Positions 13,801 to 25,090 of a stretch of 64,000 nucleotides of DNA are shown piece after piece. The notes under the pieces are model-generated. The model ran no database searches and was not told the DNA's origin. It saw nothing but the letters and a program-made list of their open reading frames with translations. The DNA is from Anadara kagoshimensis (lineage: Eukaryota; Mollusca; Bivalvia; Arcoida; Arcidae): assembly GCA_021292105.1 (NCBI GenBank), contig CM037864.1, forward strand, positions 43,927,816 through 43,991,815, in the 5' to 3' direction. Position numbers and translations under genes: made by a program. Position 1 is the stretch's first letter; the number at the start of each line of letters is the position of its first letter.

Positions 13801-16800
13801 TTATGAACCAGTAAAGCTGATTACCAGGTCACTATTAATTTTATGAACCAGTAAAGCTGACTACCAGGTCACTATTATTTTTATGAACCAGTAAAGCTGA
13901 CTACCAGGTCACTATTATATTTATGAACCAGTAAAGCTGATTACCAGGTCACTATTATTTTTATGAACCAGTAAAGCTGATTACCAGGTCACTATTATTT
14001 TTATGAACCAGTAAAGCTGATTACCAGGTCACTATTATTTATGAACCAGTAAAGCTGATTACCAGGTCACTATTATTTTTATGAACCAGTAAAGCTGATT
14101 ACCAGGTCACTATTATTTTTATGAACCAGTAAAGCTGATTACCAGGTCATTATTTATTTTATGAACCAGTAAAGCTGATTACCAGGTCACTATTATTTTT
14201 ATGAACCAGTAAAGCTGATTACCAGGTCACTATTATTTTTATGAACCAGTAAAGCTGATTACCAGGTCATTATTTATTTTATGAACCAGTAAAGCTGATT
14301 ACCAGGTCACTATTATTTTTATGAACCAGTAAAGCTGACTACCAGGTCATTATTATTTTTATGAACCAGTAAAGCTGACTACCAGGTCACTTTTATTGTT
14401 ATGAACCAGTAAAGCTGACTACCAGGTCATTATTATTTTTATGAACCAGTAAAGCTGATTACCAGGTCACTATTATTTTATGAACCAGTAAAGCTGATTA
14501 CCAGGTCACTATTATTTATGAACCAGTAAAGCTGATTACCAGGTCACTATTATTTTATGAACCAGTAAAGCTGATTACCAGGTCACTATTATTTTTATGA
14601 ACCAGTAAAGCTGACTACCAGGTCATTATTATTTTTATGAACCAGTAAAGCTGACTACCAGGTCACTTTTATTTTTATGAACCAGTAAAGCTGATTACCA
14701 GGTCATTATTATTTTTATGAACCAGTAAAGCTGACTACCAGGTCACTTTTATTTTTATGAACCAGTAAAGCTGATTACCAGGTCACTATTATTTTATGAA
14801 CCAGTAAAGCTGATTACCAGGTCACTTTTTTTTATGAACCAGTAAAGCTGATTACCAGGTCATTATTATATTTATGAACCAGTAAAGCTGATTACCAGGT
14901 CACTATTATTTTTATGAACCAGTAAAGCTGATTACCAGGTCACTATTATTTTTATGAACCAGTAAAGCTGATTACCAGGTCACTATTATTTTTATGAACC
15001 AGTAAAGCTGACTACCAGGTCACTATTATTTTTATGAACCAGTAAAGCTGACTACCAGGTCACTATTATTTTTATGAACCAGTAAAGCTGACTACCAGGT
15101 CACTATTATTTTATGAACCAGTAAAGCTGACTACCAGGTCACTATTATTTTTATGAACCAGTAAAGCTGATTACCAGGTCACTATTATTTTTATGAACCA
15201 GTAAAGCTGATTACCAGGTCACTATTATTTGTATGAACCAGTAAAGCTGACTACCAGGTCACTATTATTTTTATGAACCAGTAAAGCTGACTACCAGGTC
15301 ACTATTATTTGTATGAACCAGTAAAGCTGACTACCAGGTCACTATTATTTTTATGAACCAGTAAAGCTGACTACCAGGTCACTATTATTTTTATGAACCA
15401 GTAAAGCTGATTACCAGGTCACTATTATTTTTATGAACCAGTAAAGCTGACTACCAGGTCACTATTATTTTATGACCAGTAAAGCTGACTACCAGGTCAC
15501 TATTATTTTATGAACCAGTAAAGCTGACTACCAGGTCACTATTATTTTTATGAACCAGTAAAGCTGACTACCAGGTCACATTATTTTTATGAACCAGTAA
15601 AGCTGACTACCAGGTCATTATTATTTTATGAACCAGTAAAGCTGATTACCGGGTCACTATTATTTTTATGAACCAGTAAAGCTGACTACCAGGTCACTAT
15701 TATTATTATGAACCAGTAAAGCTGACTACCAGGTCACTTTTATTTTTATGAACCAGTAAAGCTGACTACCAGGTCACTATTATTTTTATGAACCAGTAAA
15801 GCTGACTACCAGGTCACTATTATTTTTATGAACCAGTAAAGCTGACTACCAGGTCATTATTAATTTTATGAACCAGTAAAGCTGATTACCAGGTCACTAT
15901 TATTGTTATGAACCAGTAAAGCTGACTACCAGGTCATTATTATTTTTATGAACCAGTAAAGCTGATTACCAGGTCATTATTAATTTTATGAACCAGTAAA
16001 GCTGACTACCAGGTCATTATTAATTTTATGGAGCAGTAAAGCTGACTACCTGGTCATTATTAATTTTATGAACAAGTAAAGCTGACTACCAGGTCATTAT
16101 TAATTTTATGGAGCAGTAAAGCTGACTACCTGGTCATTATTATTTTATGAACCAGTAAAGCTGATACCAGGTCATTATTATTTTATGAGCAGTAAAGCTG
16201 ACTACCAGGTCATTATTATTTTATGAACCAGTAAAGCTGACTACCTGGTCATTATTAATTTTATGAACAAGTAAAGCTGACTACCAGGTCATTATTAATT
16301 TTATGGAGCAGTAAAGCTGACTACCAGGTCATTATTAATTTTATGGAGCAGTAAAGCTGACTACCAGGTCATTATTATTTTTATGAACCAGTAAAGCTGA
16401 CTACCTGGTCATTATTAATTTTATGAACAAGTAAAGCTGACTACCAGGTCATTATTAATTTTATGGAGCAGTAAAGCTGACTACCTGGTCATTATTAATT
16501 TTATGAACCAGTAAAGCTGACTACCAGGTCATTATTAATTTTATGGAGCAGTAAAGCTGACTACCTGGTCATTATTAATTTTATGAACCAGTAAAGCTGA
16601 CTACCTGATCATTATTTATTTTATGAACCAGTAAAGCTGATTACCAGGTCATTATTATTTTTATGAACCAGCAAAGCTGACTACCTGGTCATTATTAATT
16701 TTATGAACCAGTAAAGCTAACTACCTGGTCATTATTTATTTTATGAACCAGTAAAGCTGATTACCAGGTCATATTATTTTATGAACCAGTAAAGCTGACT

Positions 16801-18804
16801 ACCAGGTCATTATTATTTTATGAACCAGTAAAGCTGACTACCAGGTCACTATTATTTTTGAACCAGTAAAGCTGATTACCAGGTCATTATTTATTTTATG
16901 AACCAGTAAAGCTGATTACCGGTCACTATTATTTTTATGAACCAGTAAAGCTGACTACCAGGTCACTATTATTTTTATGAACCAGTAAAGCTGACTACCA
17001 GGTCACTATTATTTTTATGAACAAGTAAAGCTGACTACCAGGTCATATTATTTTATGAACAGTAAAGCTGACTACCAGGTCATATTATTTTTATGAACCA
17101 GTAAAGCTGATACCAGGTCATTATTATTTTATGAACCAGTAAAGCTGATTACCAGGTCACTATTATTGTTATGAACCAGTAAAGCTGACTACCAGGTCAT
17201 TATTATTTTTATGAACCAGTAAAGCTGATTACCAGGTCATTATTATTTTATGAACCAGTAAAGCTGACTACCAGGTCATTATTAATTTTATGGAGCAGTA
17301 AAGCTGACTACCTGGTCATTATTTATTTTATGAACAAGTAAAGCTGACTACCAGGTCATTATTAATTTTATGAGCAGTAAAGCTGATACCTGGTCATTAT
17401 TATTTTATGAACCAGTAAAGCTGATACCTGATCATTATTTATTTTATGAACCAGTAAAGCTGATTACCAGGTCATTATTATTTTTATGAACCAGTAAAGC
17501 TGACTACCTGGTCATTATTAATTTTATGAACCAGTAAAGCTAACTACCTGGTCATTATTTATTTTATGAACCAGTAAAGCTGATTACCAGGTCATTATTT
17601 TTATGAACCAGTAAAGCTGACTACCAGGTCATTATTTATTTTATGAACCAGTAAAGCTGATTACCAGGTCATTATTATTTTTATGAACCAGTAAAGCTGA
17701 CTACCAGGTCACTATTATTTTTATGAACCAGTAAAGCTGACTACCAGGTCACTATTATTTTTATGAACAAGTAAAGCTGACTACCAGGTCACTATTATTT
17801 TTATGAACAAGTAAAGCTGACTACCAGGTCACTATTATTTTTATGAACCAGTAAAGCTGATTACCAGGTCATTATTATTTTTATGAACCAGTAAAGCTGA
17901 CTACCTGATCATTATTTATTTTATGAACCAGTAAAGCTGACTACCAGGTCACTATTATTGTTATGAACCAGTAAAGCTGACTACCAGGTCACTATTATTT
18001 TTATGATCCAGTAAAGCTGACTACCTGATCATTATTTATTTTATGAACCAGTAAAGCTGACTACCTGATCATTATTTATTTTATGAACCAGTAACGCTGA
18101 CTACCTGATCATTATTTATTTTATGAACCAGTAAAGCTGACTACCTGATCATTATTTATTGTATGAACCAGTAAAGCTGACTACCAGGTCATTATTATAT
18201 TTATGAACCAGTAAAGCTGACTACCTGATCATTATTTATTTTATGAACCAGTAAAGCTGACTACCTGATCATTATTTATTTTATGAACCAGTAAAGCTGA
18301 TTACCAGGTCACTATTATTTTTATGAACCAGTAAAGCTGACTACCAGGTCATTATTATTTTTATGAACCAGTAAAGCTGACTACTGATCATTATTTATTT
18401 TATGAACCAGTAAAGCTAACTACCTGGTCATTATTATATTTATGAACCAGTAAAGCTGACTACCAGGTCATTATTATATTTATGAACCAGTAAAGCTAAC
18501 TACCTGGTCATTATTATATTTATGAACCAGTAAAGCTAACTACCTGGTCATTATTATATTTATGAACCAGTAAAGCTAACTACCTGGTCATTATTATATT
18601 TATGAACCAGTAAAGCTAACTACCTGGTCATTATTATATTTATGAACCAGTAAAGCTGACTACCTGGTCATTATTATATTTATGAACCAGTAAAGCTGAC
18701 TACCTGATCATTATTTATTTTATGAACCAGTAAAGCTGACTACCAGGTCATTATTATATTTATGAACCAGTAAAGCTGACTACCAGGTCATTATTTATTT
18801 TATG
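13801..18804. repeat. Minisatellite array, 40-bp period, about 125 units
   Basis: Sharp start at 13801 and end at about 18804. Every unit carries TTATGAACCAGTAAAGCTGA, then TTACCAGGTCA or CTACCAGGTCA and an AT-rich spacer. Variants cluster along the array. ACCAGGTCACTATTATTT dominates from 13.8 to 15.9 kb. GGAGCAG and AACAAG units appear between 16.0 and 17.4 kb. ACCTGATCATTATTTATT and TAACTACCTGG dominate after 17.9 kb. Stops occur in the frames examined, so it is non-coding. Confidence 0.97.
16021..16560. repeat. 80-bp two-unit higher-order repeat zone within the 40-bp array
   Basis: Units with TTATGGAGCAG and units with TTATGAACAAG or TTATGAACCAG alternate, and the flanking ACCTGG and ACCAGG variants alternate with them. 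The homogenisation unit here is therefore the 80-bp dimer rather than the 40-bp monomer. Confidence 0.65.
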
Positions 18805-20529
18805 TACTCTACTTGTAATTTAATTGATATTTTAAGGTAATTAAAATAGTATTTTCAATTTTATAATTTTTTGCATGAAATAATATTCAATATATTTAAA
18901 TACCTTTTTAGGAAAAGTGCATCCCGGCTTTTTAAAACGATAGTTTCGGTACAGAGGGAAGATATCAATATTGTGAAAATGTACGAGTAATGTATTGCTC
19001 AACCTTATCTAAGATACTAAGTCAAACAGCAAACAATTTGAATATACCCCAAATGACGTCACATAAATAGCCTATGCGCACTACCTGTCATGTGGCAATA
19101 ATATTCATACGCGTCACTTGTGGTAACCTTCATGAAACAAAATTATCAAATGTATTTGTTTTCGCCATTGATCAGAAAAAATATTTTGCAAATAATTATC
19201 TGAAACCCTCAAGTAAGTTTACATTATCAAACAAACTAATTCTACTCCATAAGTAACATCCCAAAATAAACGAACATATTATTGGGTTCGCTAATTTTAT
19301 CACCTCGCGACTTAGTCACGTTATTAGAAATATAGGTAGAAATTTTTCAGCTAAAATGAACTTAGCAATTTGCAAATACACAAAATAACAAACAAGAAAA
19401 TACGCATTTTTACGACTGGTTATAAAACTCCCGAATTTGGAAGAAAAAGACTAGTCAAAGACATGTGTAGTTATAGTAGTAATAGAGGTTCTCCTAACCA
19501 CTCTGTCACCACCGAACAGGTAACAAACCCATCCAGCGTGCATCATATAGTACATACTAGTATTGATTTGGCTTTAGGCACGGATAAGAACCTCAATTTG
19601 CTTACTTTAAAAAGCACTCTACATGGTCGGAAATGCTACGTCATGTGCTACTTTTGATTTTTTTATGAAATAAAAATTCAAAAGTAGCACATGACAGCTC
19701 TATCGGTGTTAATCCCCTGTCCATTAAAAATATTATCTGATGCTTTTTTTCTAACGTGCATTGAAAATACGATATTGATTGGGTATTAATTGAATACGAT
19801 GACGATGTCGCGGGTTCTATAAAAGTTAAGTGACGCGATTCTGGTCCACCACCAATAAGCAGTTATAAGAATTTTCCTTTTAAACCATTTTACATTTTGC
19901 ATATGTTTAGGAGCTTTCAAAGGTTTGCTAATGTAGCCGGGTAAACGACTCTTATAGTGTACTGATTCGCCGACATGTCAACAGGTGTACCCGTATTCTG
20001 AGTACAAATATAACACAAAGAGAGATTAACGGTGTCTCCTCAACAACAGCAATAAACGTCACGTTCAATATCATCGCGTGTTACATAATCCTTTATATGT
20101 AGTAAATGAATAGTACCCCCCATTCGATCATATGAATGCCTGGATTAGATTTATCTTGTATCCGGTTTTAAATCAATGTGCTCCTACTAGGTTATATAGA
20201 CTATATGTAAGTCTGAAATCAGTTTGCGGAAGTCAGTGACGTTATACGGTTCTCACTATTTTATCCAACCAATAGCCGATTTAATAAGTAAAAAGTTCAA
20301 TAACCAAATCCTTTTCTTTTATCAATTTACTCCATTAAACTCACCTTAAATAGGTCGATATTTGATTAGGATTGAAAATTCAAGGTTTTTCCTCAATACG
20401 TACATAAATCAATGCTGATAACCACGATGATTTAATTCAACTGCTTTACAGCTATATCGATATGCTGTACTAGAGCTTATTGCCATCACGGGAACTTTAA
20501 ACAACCGTAAATAATTTTTGACTCTGTGA
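18805..20529. other. AT-rich intergenic sequence
   Basis: No gene recognised. A 95-codon frame at 19370-19657 has a fairly normal residue mix but matches nothing I recognise. It runs into the hairpin element at 19640, which argues against a genuine exon. Confidence 0.45.
19640..19695. mobile_element. Short hairpin element (about 60 bp), copy 1
   Basis: Inverted arms GTCATGTGCTACTTTTGA and TTCAAAAGTAGCACATGAC, separated by an AT-rich loop. Two further copies lie at 50881-50940 and 57053-57112. It is either a very small MITE or another element's terminal hairpin. Confidence 0.65.
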
Positions 20530-20830
20530 AATTGCAATGGCCGTCATTAAAATATTGTTGATAAGTATCCATGGTGCTTCTGTATCCGAAACCATCTTGG
20601 AAATATTTGACGTCTTATAGCTTCAAATTACTTTAAATCTTTTAGTTTTATTGCGCACATGACGGATGTAGCTAGCTAGGCAGGAGATGATTTCCCTTTC
20701 AGAAAAACTGAGCTCACTTCTCTGGTAGAAGTTAACGTTTTTGCTTAATTTGCAAGTTTCAGAATTTTACTTTCGTTTTTTGGGGATTGTGATTTAAACA
20801 TGGATCGGTATGTTTGTGGTTGGTAAGTGT
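20530..20830 (+). repeat. Dispersed repeat family A, copy 2
   Basis: Shows ATGGCCGTCATTAAAATATT, GACGGATGTAGCTAGCTAGG, CACTTCTCTGGTAGAAGTTA and a tail with GGGGATTGTGATTTAAACAT then GGATCGGTATGTTTGTGG. It faces copy 3 tail to tail across a spacer of about 45 bp. Confidence 0.85.
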
Positions 20831-20873
20831 ATCGGGGAATGTGTAATTTTTAAGTTTTCAATATAAATATAGT

Positions 20874-21080
20874 CAAAAACAAACATACCAATCCATGTCC
20901 AAATCCCAGTCCCAAAATTAATTAAGTTGAACATGTGAATTTCCATCACACCAGGAAAGTGAGGTCTGGTACTCCGGGAGGGTAAGCACCTCCCGTCAGT
21001 GTATAGTAAGAATTGAGGATGAAAGGAACAGGGGTGTCAAATATATCTTAGGTAATTTTGTATACAGAGGCATCATACTT
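20874..21080 (-). repeat. Dispersed repeat family A, copy 3
   Basis: Reverse-orientation copy beginning with the tail complement AAAACAAACATACCAATCCA, then CAGGAAAGTGAGG, CTCCGGGAGGGTAAGCACC and GATACAGAGGCATCAT-like sequence. With copy 2 it forms an imperfect inverted repeat of about 550 bp. Confidence 0.85.
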
Positions 21081-21389
21081 ATCATTTGCTCTGGAATGTT
21101 TACTGTTTAAAGCAAAGGGAAAAACAAAACCAAATTTCAATTGTGTTCATTTTATTGTGAAAAACGCACTGATTATTTATTTGTGAATTGGGCAAACCAA
21201 TGAACTGGAGAATACGGGTTTAAGGAAAATTTTACTCCTAAAATCAATTTATAAGTTTTTTCCGTATAAAATATTTGTTGTAACCTTCGCCTGAATTGAA
21301 TCATTTTTGAAATGCAAATCAATTCAAATTCCAATTCATTCCTTACCTTTGTGATTTTGACATGAACTTTTATGTATTTTTTGTTACGA

Positions 21390-21700
21390 TGCCTCTATCC
21401 AAATTACTCTGGATACAGTCGACGTCCCATAGTGCCATGTTTCTTTCATTCCAAATTTTACGCGTGTAGCTAGCTAAACTGGATGTACAACCCTTCCGGC
21501 CTGATGGAAGTCCACGTGTTTAGCCAAAGTTGTTTTACTTTACTTTGGTATTGCTGTTTAGACATTGGATTGGTATGTTTGATTTTACTTTGCTTTGGGA
21601 TTGTGGTTTAGACATTGGATTGGTATGACTTTGGGATTGTGGTTTGGACATTGGATTGGTATGACTTTAGGATTGTGGTTTGGACATTTTTTTGATTAGA
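21390..21700 (+). repeat. Dispersed repeat family A, copy 4, with a short tail expansion
   Basis: Shows GACGTCCCATAGTGCCATG, TTCTTTCATTCC, CGTGTAGCTAGCTAAAC, CCTTCCGG and CACGTGTTTAG. The tail block (GGGATTGTGGTTTAGACATT then GGATTGGTATG) is present three to four times in tandem between about 21545 and 21690. This looks like an early stage of the arrays at 30 and 44 kb. Confidence 0.85.
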
Positions 21701-22251
21701 TTATTTAAAGCTTATATATTAGTTTGGATATTAATACTATTACTCTATTAAAATCCACGCTTTCAACTCCACTCGAAGTTTGAGGAAGTCAGTGACGTTA
21801 TATCGCGTCCTTGGATGTATCCAGCCAATGGCGTATATGTTACGAGTTAAAAGGTTCAACAACTTGATTACGAAATTATCTATTGCTAATAATTTTTATT
21901 TACAATATTTAACCCGATTTATATTGTCAATATTTTAATTGAATTTAAAATCCAAGGTTTCCTCCATGTGCATATAAATCAATTTTAACAGCAGCCTTTA
22001 CTTGTGTGCATAAGTAGAAGCTTAGTTTTGATTTTTAGGAAGGACATGAAATGCAATTTAGCAAAATAAAAACCCGATCGATAACAAATACAAAAAGGAT
22101 GTTGCGTTGTCAATGGTCTATGTTTGTTTGTGCAATATATTTTGGATCTATTGCATAATGTCATATCTGTCTTTGAACAACCTCAACAGTATCCTTCATA
22201 AAATAAAATCAAATTGCAATAATTGTATTCTGATCAATTGCAGCACGCTGC
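21701..22251. other. AT-rich intergenic sequence
   Basis: Nothing recognised apart from flanking family A copies. Confidence 0.45.
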
Positions 22252-22530
22252 TTGATCCAGGGATATTGCAAGCCTGGGCTTATCAGGGTCCTAAAAAGTT
22301 TTATGACCGTCATCACGGTTTGATGTCTCTGTGTCAAGGATTGCCCTGATCCTTTCAATCAATTTTAATTACTCACTTGACGGGTGTAACTTGTTAAACA
22401 GGAGGTACTTACCCTTCCGGAGCACCCGACCTCACTTCCCTGGTTGAAGTTCACGTGTTTAACGTAAATTGTCAGTTTAGATTGAATGGTGATTCGGACA
22501 TGGATTAGTATGTTTGTTTCTTATTTCAAA
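22252..22530 (+). repeat. Dispersed repeat family A, copy 5
   Basis: Among the fullest copies. Head: CCAGGGATATTGCAAGCCTG, GCTTATCAGGGTCC, TTTTATGACCGTCATCA. Core: ACTTGACGGGTGTAACTTG, CCTTCCGGAGCACCCGACCT, CACTTCCCTGG, GTTCACGTGTTTAACG. Tail: GGTGATTCGGACATGGATTA then GTATGTTTG. Confidence 0.88.
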
Positions 22531-22609
22531 ATTTGGCGAAAACATGTTTTACCAAGGAAATTTCATAAATAAACCAATCTATGCGCATGAAAGCTTTTTC
22601 GTTGCCAAA

Positions 22610-22610
<1 letters not shown>

Positions 22611-22655
<45 letters not shown>
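22611..22655. repeat. (CA)n microsatellite
   Basis: About 22 CA units, lying between the converging tails of family A copies 5 and 6. Confidence 0.97.
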
Positions 22656-22658
<3 letters not shown>

Positions 22659-22663
22659 ACGAT

Positions 22664-22945
22664 CCATGTTCAAATCAAAATCCCAAACTTTGAAAACTGC
22701 CAAATTAAGTTAAACACATGCAAATCCACCAAGGAGTGAGGCTGCTGCTCAGTAACGGTTACGGCCTATAAAATCAAAACTATAGGGAACTATGGGACGT
22801 AAGATATATCCTGGATAATTCTAAATACGGGGAACTATGGGACGTAAGATATATCCTGGATAATTCTAAATACGAAGACATCATTTTTATTAATGATGGC
22901 GTTCATAAAACATTTTGAGGGTCTTGACAAGCTTAGGGTTGTTAT
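22664..22945 (-). repeat. Dispersed repeat family A, copy 6, with an internal duplication
   Basis: Reverse copy: GATCCATGTTCAAATC, AATTAAGTTAAACACATG, CCACCAAGGAGTGAGG, then TTCATAAAACATTTTGAGGG and CTTGACAAGCTTAGG at its head. A block of roughly 45 bp (GGGGAACTATGGGACG through TCCTGGATAATTC) is present twice in tandem between 22787 and 22875. Confidence 0.83.
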
Positions 22946-23394
22946 CTGAATTTAAATAATATATGGTTCTTTAAAGTCTGACATCATTACTGTATCCCAT
23001 GTTGCAATGATGCTAGTGACTGACAATCCCACATAATGTGCCACCAGTGATTCACAAAAACATTTAAAATAAAGGCAAACGAACCCTGTATGATCTCGTA
23101 CGCGTTATACATGAGCATATTAACGAACATTTAACAGAGAAAACTGATTGATATATTGTGAGCCTAGTATAGAAGCAGGCAAGCGACAATGGGTTTTTCC
23201 GCCTACTATTCCCTGAAGTTGTGGACTCGAAGACTGGTGTTGTTTGGTCAATTTATAGTGACGAGGTAGCAATCTGAAGTAAACAAGGTGAAATTTAAAC
23301 CTTAACACCTGCGGATATCGATACTAATATGGTAGCAAATCTATATCTATGGAATGATGTCACATCTAACAGTAAAACATTGAATTGAGGAATT
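22946..23394. other. Intergenic sequence
   Basis: No supported feature. A 62-codon minus frame at 23120-23308 has no recognisable domain. Confidence 0.45.
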
Positions 23395-23570
23395 TAAATG
23401 TGTGTAGCTAGCTAAACAGGAGTTGCTTACCCTTTCGGAGCACCCGGCCTCAATTCCTTCCCTGGTGGAAGTTAACGTGTCTAACCTGACTTATCAGTTC
23501 TAAAGTTTTACTTTGCTTCTGGATTGTGATTTGGACATGGATTAGTTTGTTTGTTTTTGATAGATATATA
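23395..23570 (+). repeat. Dispersed repeat family A, copy 7, head missing
   Basis: Starts at GTGTGTAGCTAGCTAAACAG, then CGGAGCACCCGGCCTCAATT, CCTGGTGGAAGTTAACGTG, and the tail TTTGGACATGGATTAG and GTTTGTTTTTGATAG. It ends about 30 bp before the TA-flanked transposon. Confidence 0.85.
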
Positions 23571-23598
23571 GACAGTTGGTATTTCACAGAAAAGAGTA

Positions 23599-24581
23599 CA
23601 GCTCATTCCACAAAGAAACGTCACCCCCACCCCTGATTTCCGTAAAGAAACGTCACCTTTAAAACCATAATATTAAGAACGAAAAAACAAATACAACAAA
23701 ATGCATTACTTAGAATTGTTGGTATTGCTTCGTATCAACACATTCTTTTTACAGCTTATATTTACATAAGCACCTTTGTCTTAAATAGCAGCCCAAACAC
23801 GATGAGGTAGTGTAAGATACTAATTTTGACATTCTGATTTATTGATCCATTACCAGTGTATTTAAGAGATTGTCTAAGCTCTGTTTACGATTTTATTTGT
23901 TTCATTTTCAGACGAATCCGTTTTCAAACATGTCACTAACAGAAAAATATAAAGGGTAGACGTCAAAAACACGAACGCTTTCTCAGATATTTTACGAAAT
24001 TCAAAGTGAAAAATCCTGCTCAAGTTCATATTTGGGAAATAATGTCAAACAATGACCTAGGTGTACTAAAAAAGGTTACTGACACCTTAAATAGTCAACG
24101 CTACCAAACAAATAGAATAAATGATTCACGGATTCAGTGTGAATGATTGGGTTTCCCCAAAAACATCTTTCCGCAAGATCTTGGTCCTTCCTATGCATCT
24201 AAATCGACTGACTGCGCAGTTTTGTGAAACAATAAATATTTGTATCCTTGGCTGGCTCGGAAATTCCCCTGATAGGAGTCTAATTCAATAATTGGATGAC
24301 TCCCTTTAAAAATTAGCCAAAGATAATCCAAAATCGTCAACTGCTTTTGCAGTTTGTTAAAAATCACTGGTATCAAATTAAGAAACCAGAATATCAAAAT
24401 GATCGTGTAATAAATGTTATGTTGATGTTTCTACAAAATACTAGCTGTAAATTAGCTTGTTTTGACACTGAATAATACAATACATCTAGCTGTATTTGTA
24501 TTTTGTTCAACCTGTTATTGTTTTAGGGTGACGTCTCTCTTTATGGGAAAAAGGGGTGTCGTTTCTTTGTGGAATGAGCTG
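23599..24581. mobile_element. 983-bp TA-flanked terminal-inverted-repeat transposon (Tc1/mariner-type, apparently non-autonomous)
   Basis: Both ends read CAGCTCATTCCACAAAGAAA inward and are flanked by TA (23597-23598 and 24582-24583). The inverted repeats extend for about 58 bp with mismatches and contain a second AAAGAAACGTCACC-like motif. TA duplication plus ends starting with CAG fit the Tc1/mariner superfamily. The interior shows no recognisable transposase; a 68-codon minus frame at 24191-24397 matches nothing I know. It is probably a deletion derivative mobilised in trans. It lies directly beside the mariner relic at 24592, and whether it inserted into that relic cannot be settled from this window. 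Confidence 0.8.
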
Positions 24582-24591
24582 TACATCCCAT

Positions 24592-25090
24592 TCTGTCAGA
24601 AGCTCTTGCAATGAGTAATCTTCGGCCCGTTGGGTATCAAGACTCCTGACTACACCGATGTACACTTTATCATGTGCTAATTAAAACATACTGCTTACTT
24701 TCTTCGAGAATTTTTCCTGATGACACATTGGTCCATTATTTTAGCCCAGAGGCTAAACAAAAGTCTAAACAAAAGATGCACCCTGGTTAAACCCCAACGC
24801 GACAAAGACTGTTCCATCAGATCAGTTATGCTGATGGTATTCTGATGGTAGATTATCTCCAAATGGGACAAACAATCAATGAAGCATACTATGTATCACT
24901 TCTAAGGCAGTTACGGCAAATATCCCCCAGGTTTACAAGATTGCTATATGTCCGCCATTAATAATAGTGGCTTTAAATTGACTGAGCATCCGTCTTATTC
25001 ACCTCATCTCGCTTCATTAGACTCTCACTTATTTCAAAAACTTAAAATGGCATTGAACAACATTAAACTCCCTGTTGTTTCTGTAAACAC
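24592..25090 (+). pseudogene. Degenerate mariner transposase (DD34D-type), partial
   Basis: Fragments of a mariner transposase in order, in more than one frame. ILSEALAMSNL (from 24591) is followed, after a frameshift, by SARWVSRLLT (about 24627), matching the family's KVSARWVPRLLT region. Next come DDTLVHYF (24718) with the first catalytic Asp, and MHPG followed by a stop. GILMVDYLQMGQTINEAYY (about 24833) matches the GVLLVDFLPRGQTINS block. HPSYSPHLASLDSHLF (about 24987) matches the YSPDLAPSDYHLF block with the third Asp. The HDNARPH block with the second Asp is missing, so a deletion has removed it. A real mariner is about 345 residues; roughly 150 remain. The N-terminal DNA-binding part and the C-terminus were not found. 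It is inactive. Confidence 0.87.

Noticed and set aside
13801-18804. Origin of the 40-bp array from family A
   Set aside because: On the reverse strand, GACCTGGTAGTCAGCTTTAC resembles CCTGGTGGAAGTTCACG only loosely; the match needs several gaps and is no better than I would expect by chance.
19370-19657. 95-codon plus-strand frame as a gene
   Set aside because: No recognisable domain and no support for its start, and its last codons lie inside the hairpin element at 19640.
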